Assembly: GCF_050563545.1 (NCBI RefSeq)
Contig: NZ_JBNXUM010000028.1
Coordinates: 27,272-91,271, forward strand
Source: Falsiroseomonas sp050563545
GTDB taxonomy: Bacteria; Pseudomonadota; Alphaproteobacteria; Acetobacterales; Acetobacteraceae
Direction: 5' to 3'
DNA: 64,000 bases
Positions 34,707-43,470 of this stretch are shown here, one piece after another. The notes below the pieces were generated by a model, which did no database searches, was not told the origin of the DNA, and worked only from the letters and a program-made list of their open reading frames with translations. A program made the position numbers and the translations under genes. The first letter of the stretch is position 1. Each line of letters opens with the position of its first letter.

Positions 34707-35576
34707 ATGGCGATCACCTACGAGGCCGTGAAGGACCTCTCGGCGCAGCTCTACTCCTGGTCGCTGCGCAAGGTGCCGGACGACACCAAGCTCGGCCTGG
34801 AACGCGCGCTGGAACGCGAGACGCAGCCTGGCGCTCGCGAGATCCTGAAGATGATGCTGGGCAGCGCGCGCCGCGCGGAGCAGGACGACCGCTTCGTGTG
34901 CAGCGATTCCGGCGTGCCGGTCTTCCATGTCACGATCGGGACAGCGGCCAGGCTGGATGGCGACATCAAGGCCGCGATCTCCGACGGCTTCGACGAACTG
35001 GTCGAGACCATCAAGCCGCCGCTGCTGAAACACGTCACGAACCCGCTCACGAACGAGCGCGGCTTCAAGGGCAAGGACATGCCGCTGGTCACCTGGGACG
35101 TCGCGGGCGGCGCGGACTGGGTGGAGATCCTGTGCCAGCCCAAGGCGCTGGGATCGGGGCGCTGGGCGGCACTCGAGACCTTCTCCTTCCCGACGCTGGC
35201 CGAAATCGAGGCCTATGTGATGAAGGTCGTGATGCAGGCGGGATCGCAGCATTGCCCGCCGGTGATCATCGGCGTCGGAATCGGCGGCAGCTTCGACGTC
35301 GCGGCGAAGATCGCGAGCAAGGCGACGATGCGCCCCGTCGGCAGCGTGAACGAGGAGCCGGTGCTGGCCGCGATGGAGGATCGCCTGCTGGCCGCGGTGA
35401 ACGCGACGGGGTTCGGGCCCATGGGCACGGGCGGCGACACCACGGCGCTGGCGGTGCATGTCGATTACGCGTCGGGTCACGGCTACACGCCGGTCGCGGT
35501 CTGCTTCAATTGCTGGATCAACCGCCGCACGCGCGCGCGCCTGCACGCCGACGGCAGCGTGGAGCGCTTCGAATGA
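34707..35576 (+). CDS. Class I fumarase/L(+)-tartrate dehydratase alpha subunit
   Basis: 289 residues. The protein has three Cys in the spacing of the [4Fe-4S] ligands of this family: Cys65 in RFVCSDSG, one in SQHCPPVIIG and one in CFNCWINRR. TNPLTNERGFKGKD and GVGIGGSFDVAAKIASKA are family marks. GAGGA precedes ATG 34707. The beta subunit follows with an ATGA overlap. Split alpha/beta enzymes of this type dehydrate tartrate, fumarate/malate or related diacids; the surrounding sugar-acid genes favour a tartrate-like diacid (inference). Confidence 0.9.
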   Translation: MAITYEAVKDLSAQLYSWSLRKVPDDTKLGLERALERETQPGAREILKMMLGSARRAEQDDRFVCSDSGVPVFHVTIGTAARLDGDIKAAISDGFDELVETIKPPLLKHVTNPLTNERGFKGKDMPLVTWDVAGGADWVEILCQPKALGSGRWAALETFSFPTLAEIEAYVMKVVMQAGSQHCPPVIIGVGIGGSFDVAAKIASKATMRPVGSVNEEPVLAAMEDRLLAAVNATGFGPMGTGGDTTALAVHVDYASGHGYTPVAVCFNCWINRRTRARLHADGSVERFE

Positions 35577-36202
35577 GCGAGTTGCGCAGGATCCGCATGC
35601 CGATGACGCCAGACGAGGCGCGCACGCTGCGTGCCGGCGACGTGGTGCTGCTCGACGGGGAGATCGTGATCTCCGCGGGGCTGCCGACGCATCAGCGCCT
35701 GCTGGCGGCGGCGGAGAACGGGACGCCGCCGCCGATGGCGGTCGCGGGCGGGTCGCTGCTGCATCTCGGCTCCTACAGCCAGGATGCCGGGGATGGCGGG
35801 CTCGAGATCCTCTACATGAACCCCACGACCTCCACGCGCTTCAACGCGCTGATGCCGCGGCTGATCCGGCACTACGGGCTGACGGCGGTCGGCGGGAAGG
35901 GTGGGCTGGATGCGGGGTGCGTCGAGGCGATGCGGGAAGTCGGCTGCGTCTACTTCTCGTTCCTCGGCGGCGGCGCGCCGCTGCACACCACGGCGATCCG
36001 CGCGGTCAAGGAAGTGGCCTGCCCCGACCTGCCCGCGCATTACCGGCTGGTGCGGCTGACCGTCGAAGGGCTAGGGCCGGTGACGGTCGGGATCGACGCG
36101 CATGGGAACAGCGTCTTTGCCGAGCTGAAGAAGCAGGCGGAGGAGCGGATGCCCGCGATCCTGGCGGTGTTGGATGCGGAAAGGGCACGCGGGCTCTCGT
36201 AG
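35573..36202 (+). CDS. Class I fumarase/L(+)-tartrate dehydratase beta subunit
   Basis: 209 residues. It has the LRAGDVVLLDGEIVISAGLPTHQR opening split across residues 20-44, NPTTSTRFNALMPRLI (substrate loop) and AVGGKGGLDAGCVEAM. The FLGGGAPLHTTAI segment is typical of the C-terminal half of class I fumarases. It pairs with the alpha subunit upstream. An intergenic palindromic repeat follows its stop. Confidence 0.9.
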   Translation: MSELRRIRMPMTPDEARTLRAGDVVLLDGEIVISAGLPTHQRLLAAAENGTPPPMAVAGGSLLHLGSYSQDAGDGGLEILYMNPTTSTRFNALMPRLIRHYGLTAVGGKGGLDAGCVEAMREVGCVYFSFLGGGAPLHTTAIRAVKEVACPDLPAHYRLVRLTVEGLGPVTVGIDAHGNSVFAELKKQAEERMPAILAVLDAERARGLS

Positions 36203-36210
36203 GTCGCGCT

Positions 36211-36260
36211 CACCCCCACCCGGCCGCTTCGCGGCCATCCTCCCCCGCGAGCGGGAGAGG
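36211..36260. repeat. Intergenic palindromic repeat, possible bidirectional terminator
   Basis: Between the convergent tartrate dehydratase and GntR genes lie two hairpins: GGCCGC-TTC-GCGGCC (36222-36236) and CCCGC-GA-GCGGG (36244-36255), set in a C-rich then G-rich frame. This layout is familiar from dispersed intergenic repeats of high-GC alphaproteobacteria and could also stop transcription from both sides. Confidence 0.6.
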
Positions 36261-36263
36261 GTT

Positions 36264-36995
36264 TCAATCCGCGCCGCCGTCGGCTTCGGTGAAATAGTCG
36301 GGCCGGGTCGCGCGCAGCCGCGCGGCCTCGGCGAAGGTGCCGGAGAGATGAGCGCGCAGCGTCGCCTCGGCGCGGGCGGGATCGCCGGCCAGGATCGCGG
36401 CGGTCAGCGCCTCGTGCTCGGCCAGCACGGCGGCGGCCTTGCCGGGCTCGGGCAGGTGCAGCCGGCGCAGCCGGTCCAGATGGCCGCTGCGGCTGCGCAC
36501 GAGCTCCCGCAGGCCCGGCACGCCGGCCGCGCGGTACAGCGAGGCGTGGAAGGCCTCGTCCGCGGCGTGGAAGGCAGCCTCGTCCGCGGCGGCACGCATC
36601 CGCGCGATCTCTTCCAGCAGCAGGCCGGTCAGCGTGGGCGACGACGCCGCGGCCAGGCGGCGGACGATCTCGGCCTCCACGGCCAGGCGCAGGAAATGCG
36701 CTTCCCGCGCGCCGGCCAGGTCGATGCGGGAGACGCGCGTCGCGGAATGCGGCACGACCTCGATCAGCTGCTCGTCCTGCAGGCGGATCAGCGCCTCCCG
36801 CACCGGGGTCTGGCTGATGCCAAGGCGCTGCGCGATCGCGCCGCGCGCCACCAGCGTGCCCGGCGGCAAGGCGAGCGAGATCAGCGCGTCACGGATGCGT
36901 TCATACGCGACCTCGGCCGCCGAACGCCGTGGTCCCAGCGGCGACAGCGCCAGCTCGGCTTCGGGCGCGGACAGGGCGTCGGCGTTCGGGCTCAT
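36264..36995 (-). CDS. GntR-family regulator with FCD domain (FadR subfamily)
   Basis: 243 residues. The winged helix is at about 30-90: AYERIRDALISLALPPGTLV, LGISQTPVREALIRLQDEQLI. The FCD ligand domain that follows has its helices and metal-site His residues (EAAFHAADEAFHASLYRA and EHEALTAAILAGD). I start it at ATG 36995 rather than 37034. It is divergent from the Bug-dehydratase-aldolase operon, and a perfect palindrome at 37057-37068 separates them, so it is the likely regulator of that operon, responding to a carboxylic acid. Confidence 0.9.
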   Translation of the reverse strand: MSPNADALSAPEAELALSPLGPRRSAAEVAYERIRDALISLALPPGTLVARGAIAQRLGISQTPVREALIRLQDEQLIEVVPHSATRVSRIDLAGAREAHFLRLAVEAEIVRRLAAASSPTLTGLLLEEIARMRAAADEAAFHAADEAFHASLYRAAGVPGLRELVRSRSGHLDRLRRLHLPEPGKAAAVLAEHEALTAAILAGDPARAEATLRAHLSGTFAEAARLRATRPDYFTEADGGAD

Positions 36996-37056
36996 GGACG
37001 GATCGCCCTTAGCATCGCGCCGGAACCGGACCAACCCAGGGCTTGACTAGTGTTAT

Positions 37057-37068
37057 CTCATATATGAG
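37057..37068. promoter_or_regulatory. GntR/FCD operator candidate
   Basis: CTCATATATGAG is a perfect 12-base palindrome in a distinctly AT-rich patch of the 128-base gap between the divergent GntR and Bug genes. A TTGACT (37043-37048) that could serve as a -35 element lies just upstream, so a bound repressor would cover the promoter. Confidence 0.65.
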
Positions 37069-37123
37069 TGTGCCGGGGCCATAAGGAAGCGGGCCGTCGC
37101 CACGCGCCGCAAGGAGGAACGCC

Positions 37124-38092
37124 ATGCTGCCCGCCCGCCGCCTGATCCTCGCCGCCGCCCTGTCTCTCGCCGCGCTGCCCGCGATGGCGCAACCGCGCTG
37201 GCCGACGCAGCCCGTCCGCGTGATCGTGCCCTTCGCCGCCGGCACGTCCGACACCGTCGCGCGCCTGGTGACGGCGGAGATGAGCCGGTCTCTCGGCCAG
37301 CCCTTCGTGGTGGAGAACCGCCCGGGTGCGGGCGGCAATATCGGGTCGGAGGCCTGCGCGCGGGCGACGCCCGACGGCTACACCATCTGCCTCGGCACCA
37401 TCAGCAGCCACGCCATCAACCCCGCGATCTATCCGCGCCTGCCCTATGACGTCGCGCGCGACTTCGCGCCCATCACGCAGCTTGCGGCGCAGCCCAACGC
37501 GATCGCCGTCGCGAACAACCTCCCCGTGACCAACGTGCAGGAATTCGTCGCCTATCTCCGCGCGCGGCCGCGGCGCGACGTGCCTTTCGCGACGTCCGGC
37601 GTCGGGACCTCGGTGCATCTCGCCGGCGCGCTGTTCGGGCAGATGACGGGCACCGAGCTCGAGCACGTGCCCTATCGCGGCAGCGCGCAGATCACGACGG
37701 CGCTGATCTCCGGCGAGCTGCCGGTCGCCTTCGACAATTTCTCCTCCGTCTGGCCCTTCGCGCGAGACGGCAAGATGCGGATCCTGGGCGTGACATCGCT
37801 GCAGCGCAGCCCGGCCGCGCCGGACGTGCCGGCGGTGGCGGAGACCGTGCCGGGCTTCGAAAGCCTGTCCTGGCACGGCCTCTTCACCCAGTCGCGCGTG
37901 GATCCCGCGATCGTCGCGCGGCTGAATCAGGAGGCTTTGGCGGCGCTGCGGACCCAGGCGGTCTCGGCGCGGTTCGACGACCTCGGCATTACCGCGGTGG
38001 GCTCGACGCCCGACGCCTTCCGCGCCTTCGTGGCCAGCGAGACGCAGCGCTGGGGCGAGGTTGCGCGCCGCGCGGATATCAAGCTGGATTGA
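37124..38092 (+). CDS. Tripartite tricarboxylate transporter receptor (TctC/Bug family)
   Basis: 322 residues. Signal peptide MLPARRLILAAALSLAALPAMA, then WPTQPVRVIVPFAAGTSDTVAR, VVENRPGAGGNIGS and DGYTICLG. AAGGAGGAA precedes ATG 37124. It heads an operon with an IlvD-type dehydratase and an RraA-like aldolase, under probable control of the divergent FCD regulator, so its ligand may be a sugar acid. Confidence 0.93.
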   Translation: MLPARRLILAAALSLAALPAMAQPRWPTQPVRVIVPFAAGTSDTVARLVTAEMSRSLGQPFVVENRPGAGGNIGSEACARATPDGYTICLGTISSHAINPAIYPRLPYDVARDFAPITQLAAQPNAIAVANNLPVTNVQEFVAYLRARPRRDVPFATSGVGTSVHLAGALFGQMTGTELEHVPYRGSAQITTALISGELPVAFDNFSSVWPFARDGKMRILGVTSLQRSPAAPDVPAVAETVPGFESLSWHGLFTQSRVDPAIVARLNQEALAALRTQAVSARFDDLGITAVGSTPDAFRAFVASETQRWGEVARRADIKLD

Positions 38093-38117
38093 GCCGGGCC
38101 AGCAGGGGAACGCAACC

Positions 38118-39863
38118 ATGACCGATACGCCGCGCCGCAAGAACGCCGAGGACCTCCGCAGCCGCCGCTGGTTCGGCCCCGCCGACCTCCGCAGCTTCGG
38201 CCACCGATCCCGCGCGATGCAGATGGGCTACGCGGCGGAGGAATGGCAGGGCAAGCCGGTCATCGCGATCGTCAACACCTGGTCCGACCTCCAGCCCTGC
38301 CACACGCATTTCAAGACGCGGGTGGAGGACGTGAAGCGCGGCATCCTGATGGCCGGCGGCTTCCCCGTGGAGTTGCCCGCGCTGTCGCTGAGCGAGAGCT
38401 TCGTCAAGCCGACCACCATGCTCTACCGCAACATGCTGGCGATGGAGACGGAGGAGCTGCTGCGCAGCCATCCCGTGGACGGTGCCGTGCTAATGGGCGG
38501 CTGCGACAAGACGACGCCGGGGCTGCTACTGGGCGCGACCAGCATGGACATCCCCTGCGTCTTCATCCCCGCGGGACCGATGCTGCGCGGCAACTGGGGC
38601 GGCAAGGTGCTGGGCTCGGGCTCCGACAGCTGGAAGTACTGGGACGAGCTGCGCGCGGGGAAGATCACGGAGAAGGACTGGCTCGGCGTCGAGCAGGGCA
38701 TCGCCCGTAGCCACGGCACCTGCATGACCATGGGCACCGCGAGCACCATGACGGCGATCGCGGAAGCCGTCGGCATGGTGCTGCCCGGCGGGTCGTCCAT
38801 TCCCGCCGCCGATGCCGGCCATATCCGGCTCTGCTCCGAAAGCGGGCGTCGGATCGTGGAGATGGTGTGGGAGGACCTGACGCCGTCCCGCATCCAGACC
38901 CGCCAGGCCTTCGAGAACGCAATCGCGGTCGCCATGGCGATGGGCTGCTCGACCAACGCGATCATCCACCTCATCGCGATGGCGCGGCGCGCGGGCCATG
39001 ACGTCGGTCTCGATGACTTCGAGAAGGCGAGCCGCAGGGTGCCCGTCATCGGCAATGTCCGCCCCTCCGGCTCGACCTACCTGATGGAGGATTTCTTCTA
39101 CGCCGGCGGCATCCGCGGCCTGATGTCCCGCATGACGGAGCACCTGCACCTGGACTGCCTGACAGTGACGGGCCGCACGCTCGGCGAGAACATCGAGGGT
39201 GCGAAGGTCTACAACGACGACGTCATCCGCCCGCTGTCCAACCCGATCTACGGCGAAGGGTCGCTGGCGGTGCTGAAGGGCAACCTCGCGCCGCTGGGCT
39301 GCGTCATCAAGCCCGCGGCGATGGACCAGAAATTCCTCAGGCATTCCGGCCCGGCGGTGGTGTTCGACGACTACCCCTCGATGAAGAAGGCGGTGGACGA
39401 CGAGAGCTACCCCTTCACCCCGGACACCGTGATGGTGCTGCGCAACGCCGGCCCGCAGGGTGGGCCGGGCATGCCGGAATGGGGCATGCTGCCGATGCCC
39501 AAGGCGCTGCTGAAGCAGGGTCTGCGCGACATGCTGCGGATGTCGGATGCGCGGATGTCCGGCACCAGCTACGGCGCCTGCGTGCTGCATGTCGCGCCCG
39601 AGGCCTATATCGGCGGGCCGCTCGCGCTGCTGAAGACCGGCGACATCGTCGAGATCGACGTGGATGCGCGGACCATCAACATGCGCGTGCCCGACGAGGA
39701 ACTGGCGCGCCGCCGCGCCGCCTGGGTCGCGCCGCCGCCGCGCTTCGAACGCGGCTACGGCTTCGCCTTCACGAAGCACATCCAGCAGGCCGACGAGGGC
39801 TGCGACTTCGACTTCCTGCGCACCGAGTTCGGCGCGCCCGTCCCCGAACCCGTGATCTACTGA
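38118..39863 (+). CDS. IlvD/Edd-family dehydratase (sugar-acid dehydratase-like)
   Basis: 581 residues. The Fe-S cluster Cys are in LQPCHTH (near 60) and MGGCDKTTPG (near 128); the third, normally later, is in HGTCMTMGTAST. The MEDFFYAGGIRGLM segment and the SGTSYGACVLHVAPEA substrate block near 495 place it with L-arabinonate/D-xylonate/D-galactonate dehydratases rather than with biosynthetic IlvD. It would convert a sugar acid to a 2-keto-3-deoxy acid. It starts 25 bases after the Bug gene and 8 bases precede the RraA-like gene. Confidence 0.9.
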   Translation: MTDTPRRKNAEDLRSRRWFGPADLRSFGHRSRAMQMGYAAEEWQGKPVIAIVNTWSDLQPCHTHFKTRVEDVKRGILMAGGFPVELPALSLSESFVKPTTMLYRNMLAMETEELLRSHPVDGAVLMGGCDKTTPGLLLGATSMDIPCVFIPAGPMLRGNWGGKVLGSGSDSWKYWDELRAGKITEKDWLGVEQGIARSHGTCMTMGTASTMTAIAEAVGMVLPGGSSIPAADAGHIRLCSESGRRIVEMVWEDLTPSRIQTRQAFENAIAVAMAMGCSTNAIIHLIAMARRAGHDVGLDDFEKASRRVPVIGNVRPSGSTYLMEDFFYAGGIRGLMSRMTEHLHLDCLTVTGRTLGENIEGAKVYNDDVIRPLSNPIYGEGSLAVLKGNLAPLGCVIKPAAMDQKFLRHSGPAVVFDDYPSMKKAVDDESYPFTPDTVMVLRNAGPQGGPGMPEWGMLPMPKALLKQGLRDMLRMSDARMSGTSYGACVLHVAPEAYIGGPLALLKTGDIVEIDVDARTINMRVPDEELARRRAAWVAPPPRFERGYGFAFTKHIQQADEGCDFDFLRTEFGAPVPEPVIY

Positions 39864-39871
39864 GGCACATG

Positions 39872-40588
39872 ATGGCGCTCTCCGATTCCACGCGCGAGAA
39901 GCTGAGGAAGATCAGCACCGCGACCGTCGCGACCTGCCTCTTCAAGCGCGGGCTGCGCAACCAGATGATCCAGGGCGCGCTGCCGCTGCACCCCGTCGCG
40001 GACAGCATGGTCGGCGAGGCCATGACCGTCCGCTACATCCCCGCGCGGGAGGACCTGAACGGCCTCGACGTCTTCAAGGACCCGATGCATCCGCAGCGCA
40101 AGGCCGTGGAGAACGCGCCGGCCGGCAAGGTGCTGGTCTTCGACAGCCGCAAGGATGCGCGCGCGGCATCCGCCGGCGCGATCCTGGTCGGGCGGCTGAA
40201 GGCGCGCGGCGTCGCCGGCGTCGTCACCGATGGCGGCTTCCGCGACAGCGCGGAGATCGCGGTGCTCGGCATCCCAGCCTATCACCAGCGCCCCTCGGCG
40301 CCGACCAACCTGACGCTGAACCACGCGATCGACGTCGACGTGCCGATCGGCTGCGGCGACGCGCCGGTGTTTCCGGGCGACGTGATCCTGGGCGATGCCG
40401 ACGGCGTCATCGTCATCCCCGCGCATCTCGCCGACGAGATCGCGGCGGAGGCGACGGAGATGACGGCCTATGAGGATTTCGCCGCGGAGAAGGTCGCGGA
40501 AGGGCGCAGCCTGACCGGGCTCTATCCCGCGACGGACCCGGCGAACCTCGAGGAATTCGCGGCCTGGCGGAAACAGCGAGGTCGCTGA
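39872..40588 (+). CDS. RraA-like protein (HMG aldolase/oxaloacetate decarboxylase family)
   Basis: 238 residues. TATVATCLFKRGLRNQMIQG opens the fold, GAILVGRLKARGVAGVVTDGGFRD holds the conserved Arg-Asp pair that binds Mg and substrate, and CGDAPVFPGDVILGDADGVIVIP ends the core. Family members are metal-dependent aldolases or decarboxylases of keto acids; the RNase-E-inhibitor name applies to a narrower group. ATG 39869 is also possible but GAGG is better spaced for 39872. It follows the dehydratase and probably cleaves its product. Confidence 0.9.
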   Translation: MALSDSTREKLRKISTATVATCLFKRGLRNQMIQGALPLHPVADSMVGEAMTVRYIPAREDLNGLDVFKDPMHPQRKAVENAPAGKVLVFDSRKDARAASAGAILVGRLKARGVAGVVTDGGFRDSAEIAVLGIPAYHQRPSAPTNLTLNHAIDVDVPIGCGDAPVFPGDVILGDADGVIVIPAHLADEIAAEATEMTAYEDFAAEKVAEGRSLTGLYPATDPANLEEFAAWRKQRGR

Positions 40589-40684
40589 ACCCGCAGCCTC
40601 GTCTCCCCGGGCGCGGCGGGGTTCGGCTCGCCGGGCTAATGAGCTCTTTACACAGGCGACCGGAATCGCCATCCCTCGCCCGAC

Positions 40685-40708
40685 ACGGGCCGCCTCGACG
40701 CGGCCCGT
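40685..40708 (+). promoter_or_regulatory. Leader hairpin upstream of the molybdenum hydroxylase genes
   Basis: ACGGGCCGC-CTCGAC-GCGGCCCGT makes a nine-base-pair stem with a six-base loop, ending four bases before the GGGAG ribosome site of the (2Fe-2S) subunit. It has no trailing T run, so a leader structure is as likely as a terminator of the RraA operon. Confidence 0.5.
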
Positions 40709-40724
40709 TGCCGGGAGAACATCC

Positions 40725-41177
40725 ATGATCGCCTTGACGGTGAATGGGCGCAGCGTGTCCGTGGACGCCGAGCCCGATACCCCCCTGCTCTGGGTGCTGC
40801 GCGAACATCTCGGCCTGACCGGCACGAAATACGGCTGCGGCGTCGCGGCCTGCGGCGCATGCACCGTGCATCTCGACGGCGAGGCCGTGCGGTCCTGCTC
40901 GCTGCCCGTCTCGGCCGCGGCCGGCAAGCCCATCACGACGATCGAAGGCCTGCCCGGCGGCGCGGAGAACCCGCTGGTGCGCGCCTGGGTGGCGGTGGAG
41001 ACGCCGCAATGCGGCTACTGCCAGACCGGCCAGATCATGCAGGCGGCCGCGCTGCTGGCGCGCAACCCGCGACCAACGCGCGACGAGATCGTCGCCGGCA
41101 TGGACGGCAACCTCTGCCGCTGCGCGACCTACAACCAGGTCGTCGCCGCGGTCGAGCAGGCGATCGGAAGGGCGTGA
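40725..41177 (+). CDS. (2Fe-2S) subunit of a xanthine-oxidase-family molybdenum hydroxylase
   Basis: 150 residues. Plant-ferredoxin-type cluster Cys38, 43, 46 and 58 (GCGVAACGACTVHL region), and a second cluster with Cys96 and 99 (CGYC) and Cys131 and 133 (CRC). This is the full set of the small subunit of isoquinoline-1-oxidoreductase (IorA) and CO dehydrogenase (CoxS) types. The molybdenum subunit follows after one base. There is no FAD (medium) subunit, so electrons likely pass to a cytochrome. Confidence 0.93.
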   Translation: MIALTVNGRSVSVDAEPDTPLLWVLREHLGLTGTKYGCGVAACGACTVHLDGEAVRSCSLPVSAAAGKPITTIEGLPGGAENPLVRAWVAVETPQCGYCQTGQIMQAAALLARNPRPTRDEIVAGMDGNLCRCATYNQVVAAVEQAIGRA

Positions 41178-41178
41178 G

Positions 41179-43353
41179 ATGACCGACCTCGCAATCCCCC
41201 GCCGCGGGCTGCTGGCCGGCGCCGGCCTGACCTTCGCCTTCGCCTTCACCGCATCCGGCCGCGCCGCGGCGCAGGCCGCGCCGGCCGCGCTGAACGCCTA
41301 TGTCCGCATCGCGCCGGACGGCACCATCGCCATCCAGGCTCCCGCGCCGGAGATGGGCCAGGCCACCAACATCGCCCTGCCGCTGATCGTGGCGGAGGAG
41401 CTGGACGCCGACTGGTCGCGCGTGCGCATCGAGACCGCGGCGATCCGCCCGGCCTATGACCACCCGGTCTTCCGCAGCCAGTTCGTGGTCGCCAGCCTGA
41501 CGACGCGCGGCTACTGGATGCCGCTGCGCATCGCAGGCGCGCAGGCCCGCCGCGTGCTGCTCGATGCCGTCGCCGCGCGCTGGGGCGTGCCGGTGGACCA
41601 GCTGACGACGGAGCCGTCCACGGTGGTGCACGCGGCGTCCGGACGCCGGATCGGCTATGGCGAGGTCGCGTCCTTCGCGACGGTGCCCGCGACCCTGCCG
41701 GAGATCGCGCCGGCCGCGCTCAAGCCGGTCGCTTCCTTCCGTCTGGTCGGCCATGACGTGCCGCGCCAGGACATCACGGCGAAGGCGACGGGCGCGGCGG
41801 TCTACGCGATCGACGTGCGCCTGCCCGGCATGGCCCATGCGACGGTCGCGCGGTCGCCGCGGATCGGCGCGCGGCCCGCCTCCCACAACGGCGCGGAGAT
41901 CGCGCGGCGGCCCGGCATCACACATGTGCTCCCGCTCGATCAGGGCATCGCCATCGTCGGCGAGCGGATCGAGGCGGTGCTGGCCGCACGGCGCGCGCTG
42001 ACCGTGCAATGGCAGGACGGCGAGGCCGCGGGCTACGATTCCGAAGCCGCGCTGGCCTCCTACCTGTCCGATGTGCGGGACCGCGCGAAGCCTGCCGTCG
42101 CGGCGGGTGCGACCGGTGACGCCGCACAGGCCCTGGCGGGCGCCGCGCGCGTGCACGCCGCGGAGTTCACCACCGACGACCTCTACCACGCGCAGATGGA
42201 GCCGCTGGCCTGCGTCGCCTCGGTCCGCGCGGACGCGGTGGAGGTCTGGGCCGGCACGCAATGGCCGAGCCTGGTGCGCGACCGCGCCGCGCAGATCGCC
42301 GGCGTGCCGGCGGAGCGCGTGACGGTGCACATGCTGACCATGGGCGGCGGCTTCGGGCGCCGCGCGCATGTGGACTACGCCGTCGAGGCCGTGGAGATCG
42401 CCAAGGCCGTCGGCCGTCCCGTGAAGGTCATGGCGACGCGCGAGGACGACATCGCCAACGCCCATGTCCGCCCGATGACGGCGCAGCGCATCGAGGTCGG
42501 GCTGGACGCTTCGGGCAAGGTGCTGGGCTGGCGCCACCGAATCGCGGCGGGCCTGGTCGTGCCGAGGCTCTATGGCCAGGCGCGGCTGGATGCGCAGCGC
42601 GGCGTGGACCACATCGTGACCTACCACGCCAATGTCGCGAGCTACGACATCCCCGCCCATGCCGCGGAGCATGTCTATCGCGAGCACGGCCTGCGAACCG
42701 CGCCCTGGCGCGGCATCGGCGCGGGCGCCAACGCCTTCGCGATCGAGGCGGTGATCGACGACCTCGCGCGGCAGGCCGGTGCCGATCCCGTCGCCTATCG
42801 CCTGGTGCTGATGAAGGATGCGCGGGCCAGGGCCGTGGTGGAGGCCGCGGCCGCGATGGCCGAATGGAGCCGGCGGCGCGAGGGCTCGAGTCTCGGCATC
42901 GGCTTCGCGAAGCTCGGCCTGCCGCAGCTCGGTGAATCCATGGCGGCGACGGTCGCCGAAGTCGCCATCGACCGAAGCAATGGTCAGCTGCGCGTGGTGA
43001 AGCTCTGGTGCGCCGCCGATGCCGGCCTGCCGGTGCAGCCGCGCAACCTGGCGCGCCAGGTCGAGGGCTCGCTGCTCTGGGGCGTGTCCAGCGCGCTGAC
43101 GGAGCGCGTGACCTACAGGGACGGCGCCGTGCAGCAGCACAACTTCACGGATTACGAGATCCTGCGGGCCTCGGCGGCGCCGGCGGTGGAGATCCGCGTG
43201 ATCCGCAGCGGAGAGGTGCCGTTGCCTGGGGGCGAGCTCGGGCTCGGCACGGTGGCGCCGGCGATCTCGAACGCGGTGCTGGCGGCGACGGGCAAGCGGC
43301 TCAACGCGCTGCCCTTCACGCCGGACCGGGTGAAGGCGGCGCTTGCGGCGTGA
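41179..43353 (+). CDS. Molybdopterin-binding large subunit of xanthine-oxidase-family enzyme (IorB type)
   Basis: 724 residues. The N-terminus PRRGLLAGAGLTFAFAF is a Tat-type signal, so the holoenzyme is periplasmic and the signal-less small subunit would be carried with it. Cofactor-domain marks are VHMLTMGGGFGRRAH near 390 and TAPWRGIGAGANAFAIEA near 510. The final GGELGLGTVAPAISNAV holds the catalytic Glu of the family. Closest known types are isoquinoline-1-oxidoreductase and aldehyde dehydrogenases of acetic acid bacteria. The substrate may be an aldehyde or N-heterocycle. Confidence 0.92.
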   Translation: MTDLAIPRRGLLAGAGLTFAFAFTASGRAAAQAAPAALNAYVRIAPDGTIAIQAPAPEMGQATNIALPLIVAEELDADWSRVRIETAAIRPAYDHPVFRSQFVVASLTTRGYWMPLRIAGAQARRVLLDAVAARWGVPVDQLTTEPSTVVHAASGRRIGYGEVASFATVPATLPEIAPAALKPVASFRLVGHDVPRQDITAKATGAAVYAIDVRLPGMAHATVARSPRIGARPASHNGAEIARRPGITHVLPLDQGIAIVGERIEAVLAARRALTVQWQDGEAAGYDSEAALASYLSDVRDRAKPAVAAGATGDAAQALAGAARVHAAEFTTDDLYHAQMEPLACVASVRADAVEVWAGTQWPSLVRDRAAQIAGVPAERVTVHMLTMGGGFGRRAHVDYAVEAVEIAKAVGRPVKVMATREDDIANAHVRPMTAQRIEVGLDASGKVLGWRHRIAAGLVVPRLYGQARLDAQRGVDHIVTYHANVASYDIPAHAAEHVYREHGLRTAPWRGIGAGANAFAIEAVIDDLARQAGADPVAYRLVLMKDARARAVVEAAAAMAEWSRRREGSSLGIGFAKLGLPQLGESMAATVAEVAIDRSNGQLRVVKLWCAADAGLPVQPRNLARQVEGSLLWGVSSALTERVTYRDGAVQQHNFTDYEILRASAAPAVEIRVIRSGEVPLPGGELGLGTVAPAISNAVLAATGKRLNALPFTPDRVKAALAA

Positions 43354-43470
43354 GGAGGACGGGCTGCGCCCCCGGTTGCACGCCTGGCACCAGGCCGACC
43401 CACCTAGGCCAGCCCACCGCCCCGCCGACCAAGGAGCCCAGGATCTTCCGCCGCGAGTTCCCGCAGCCTG

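Noticed and set aside
39872..40588. RraA as an RNase E inhibitor
   Set aside because: The context (dehydratase, receptor) and the family's common aldolase activity make a metabolic role more likely.
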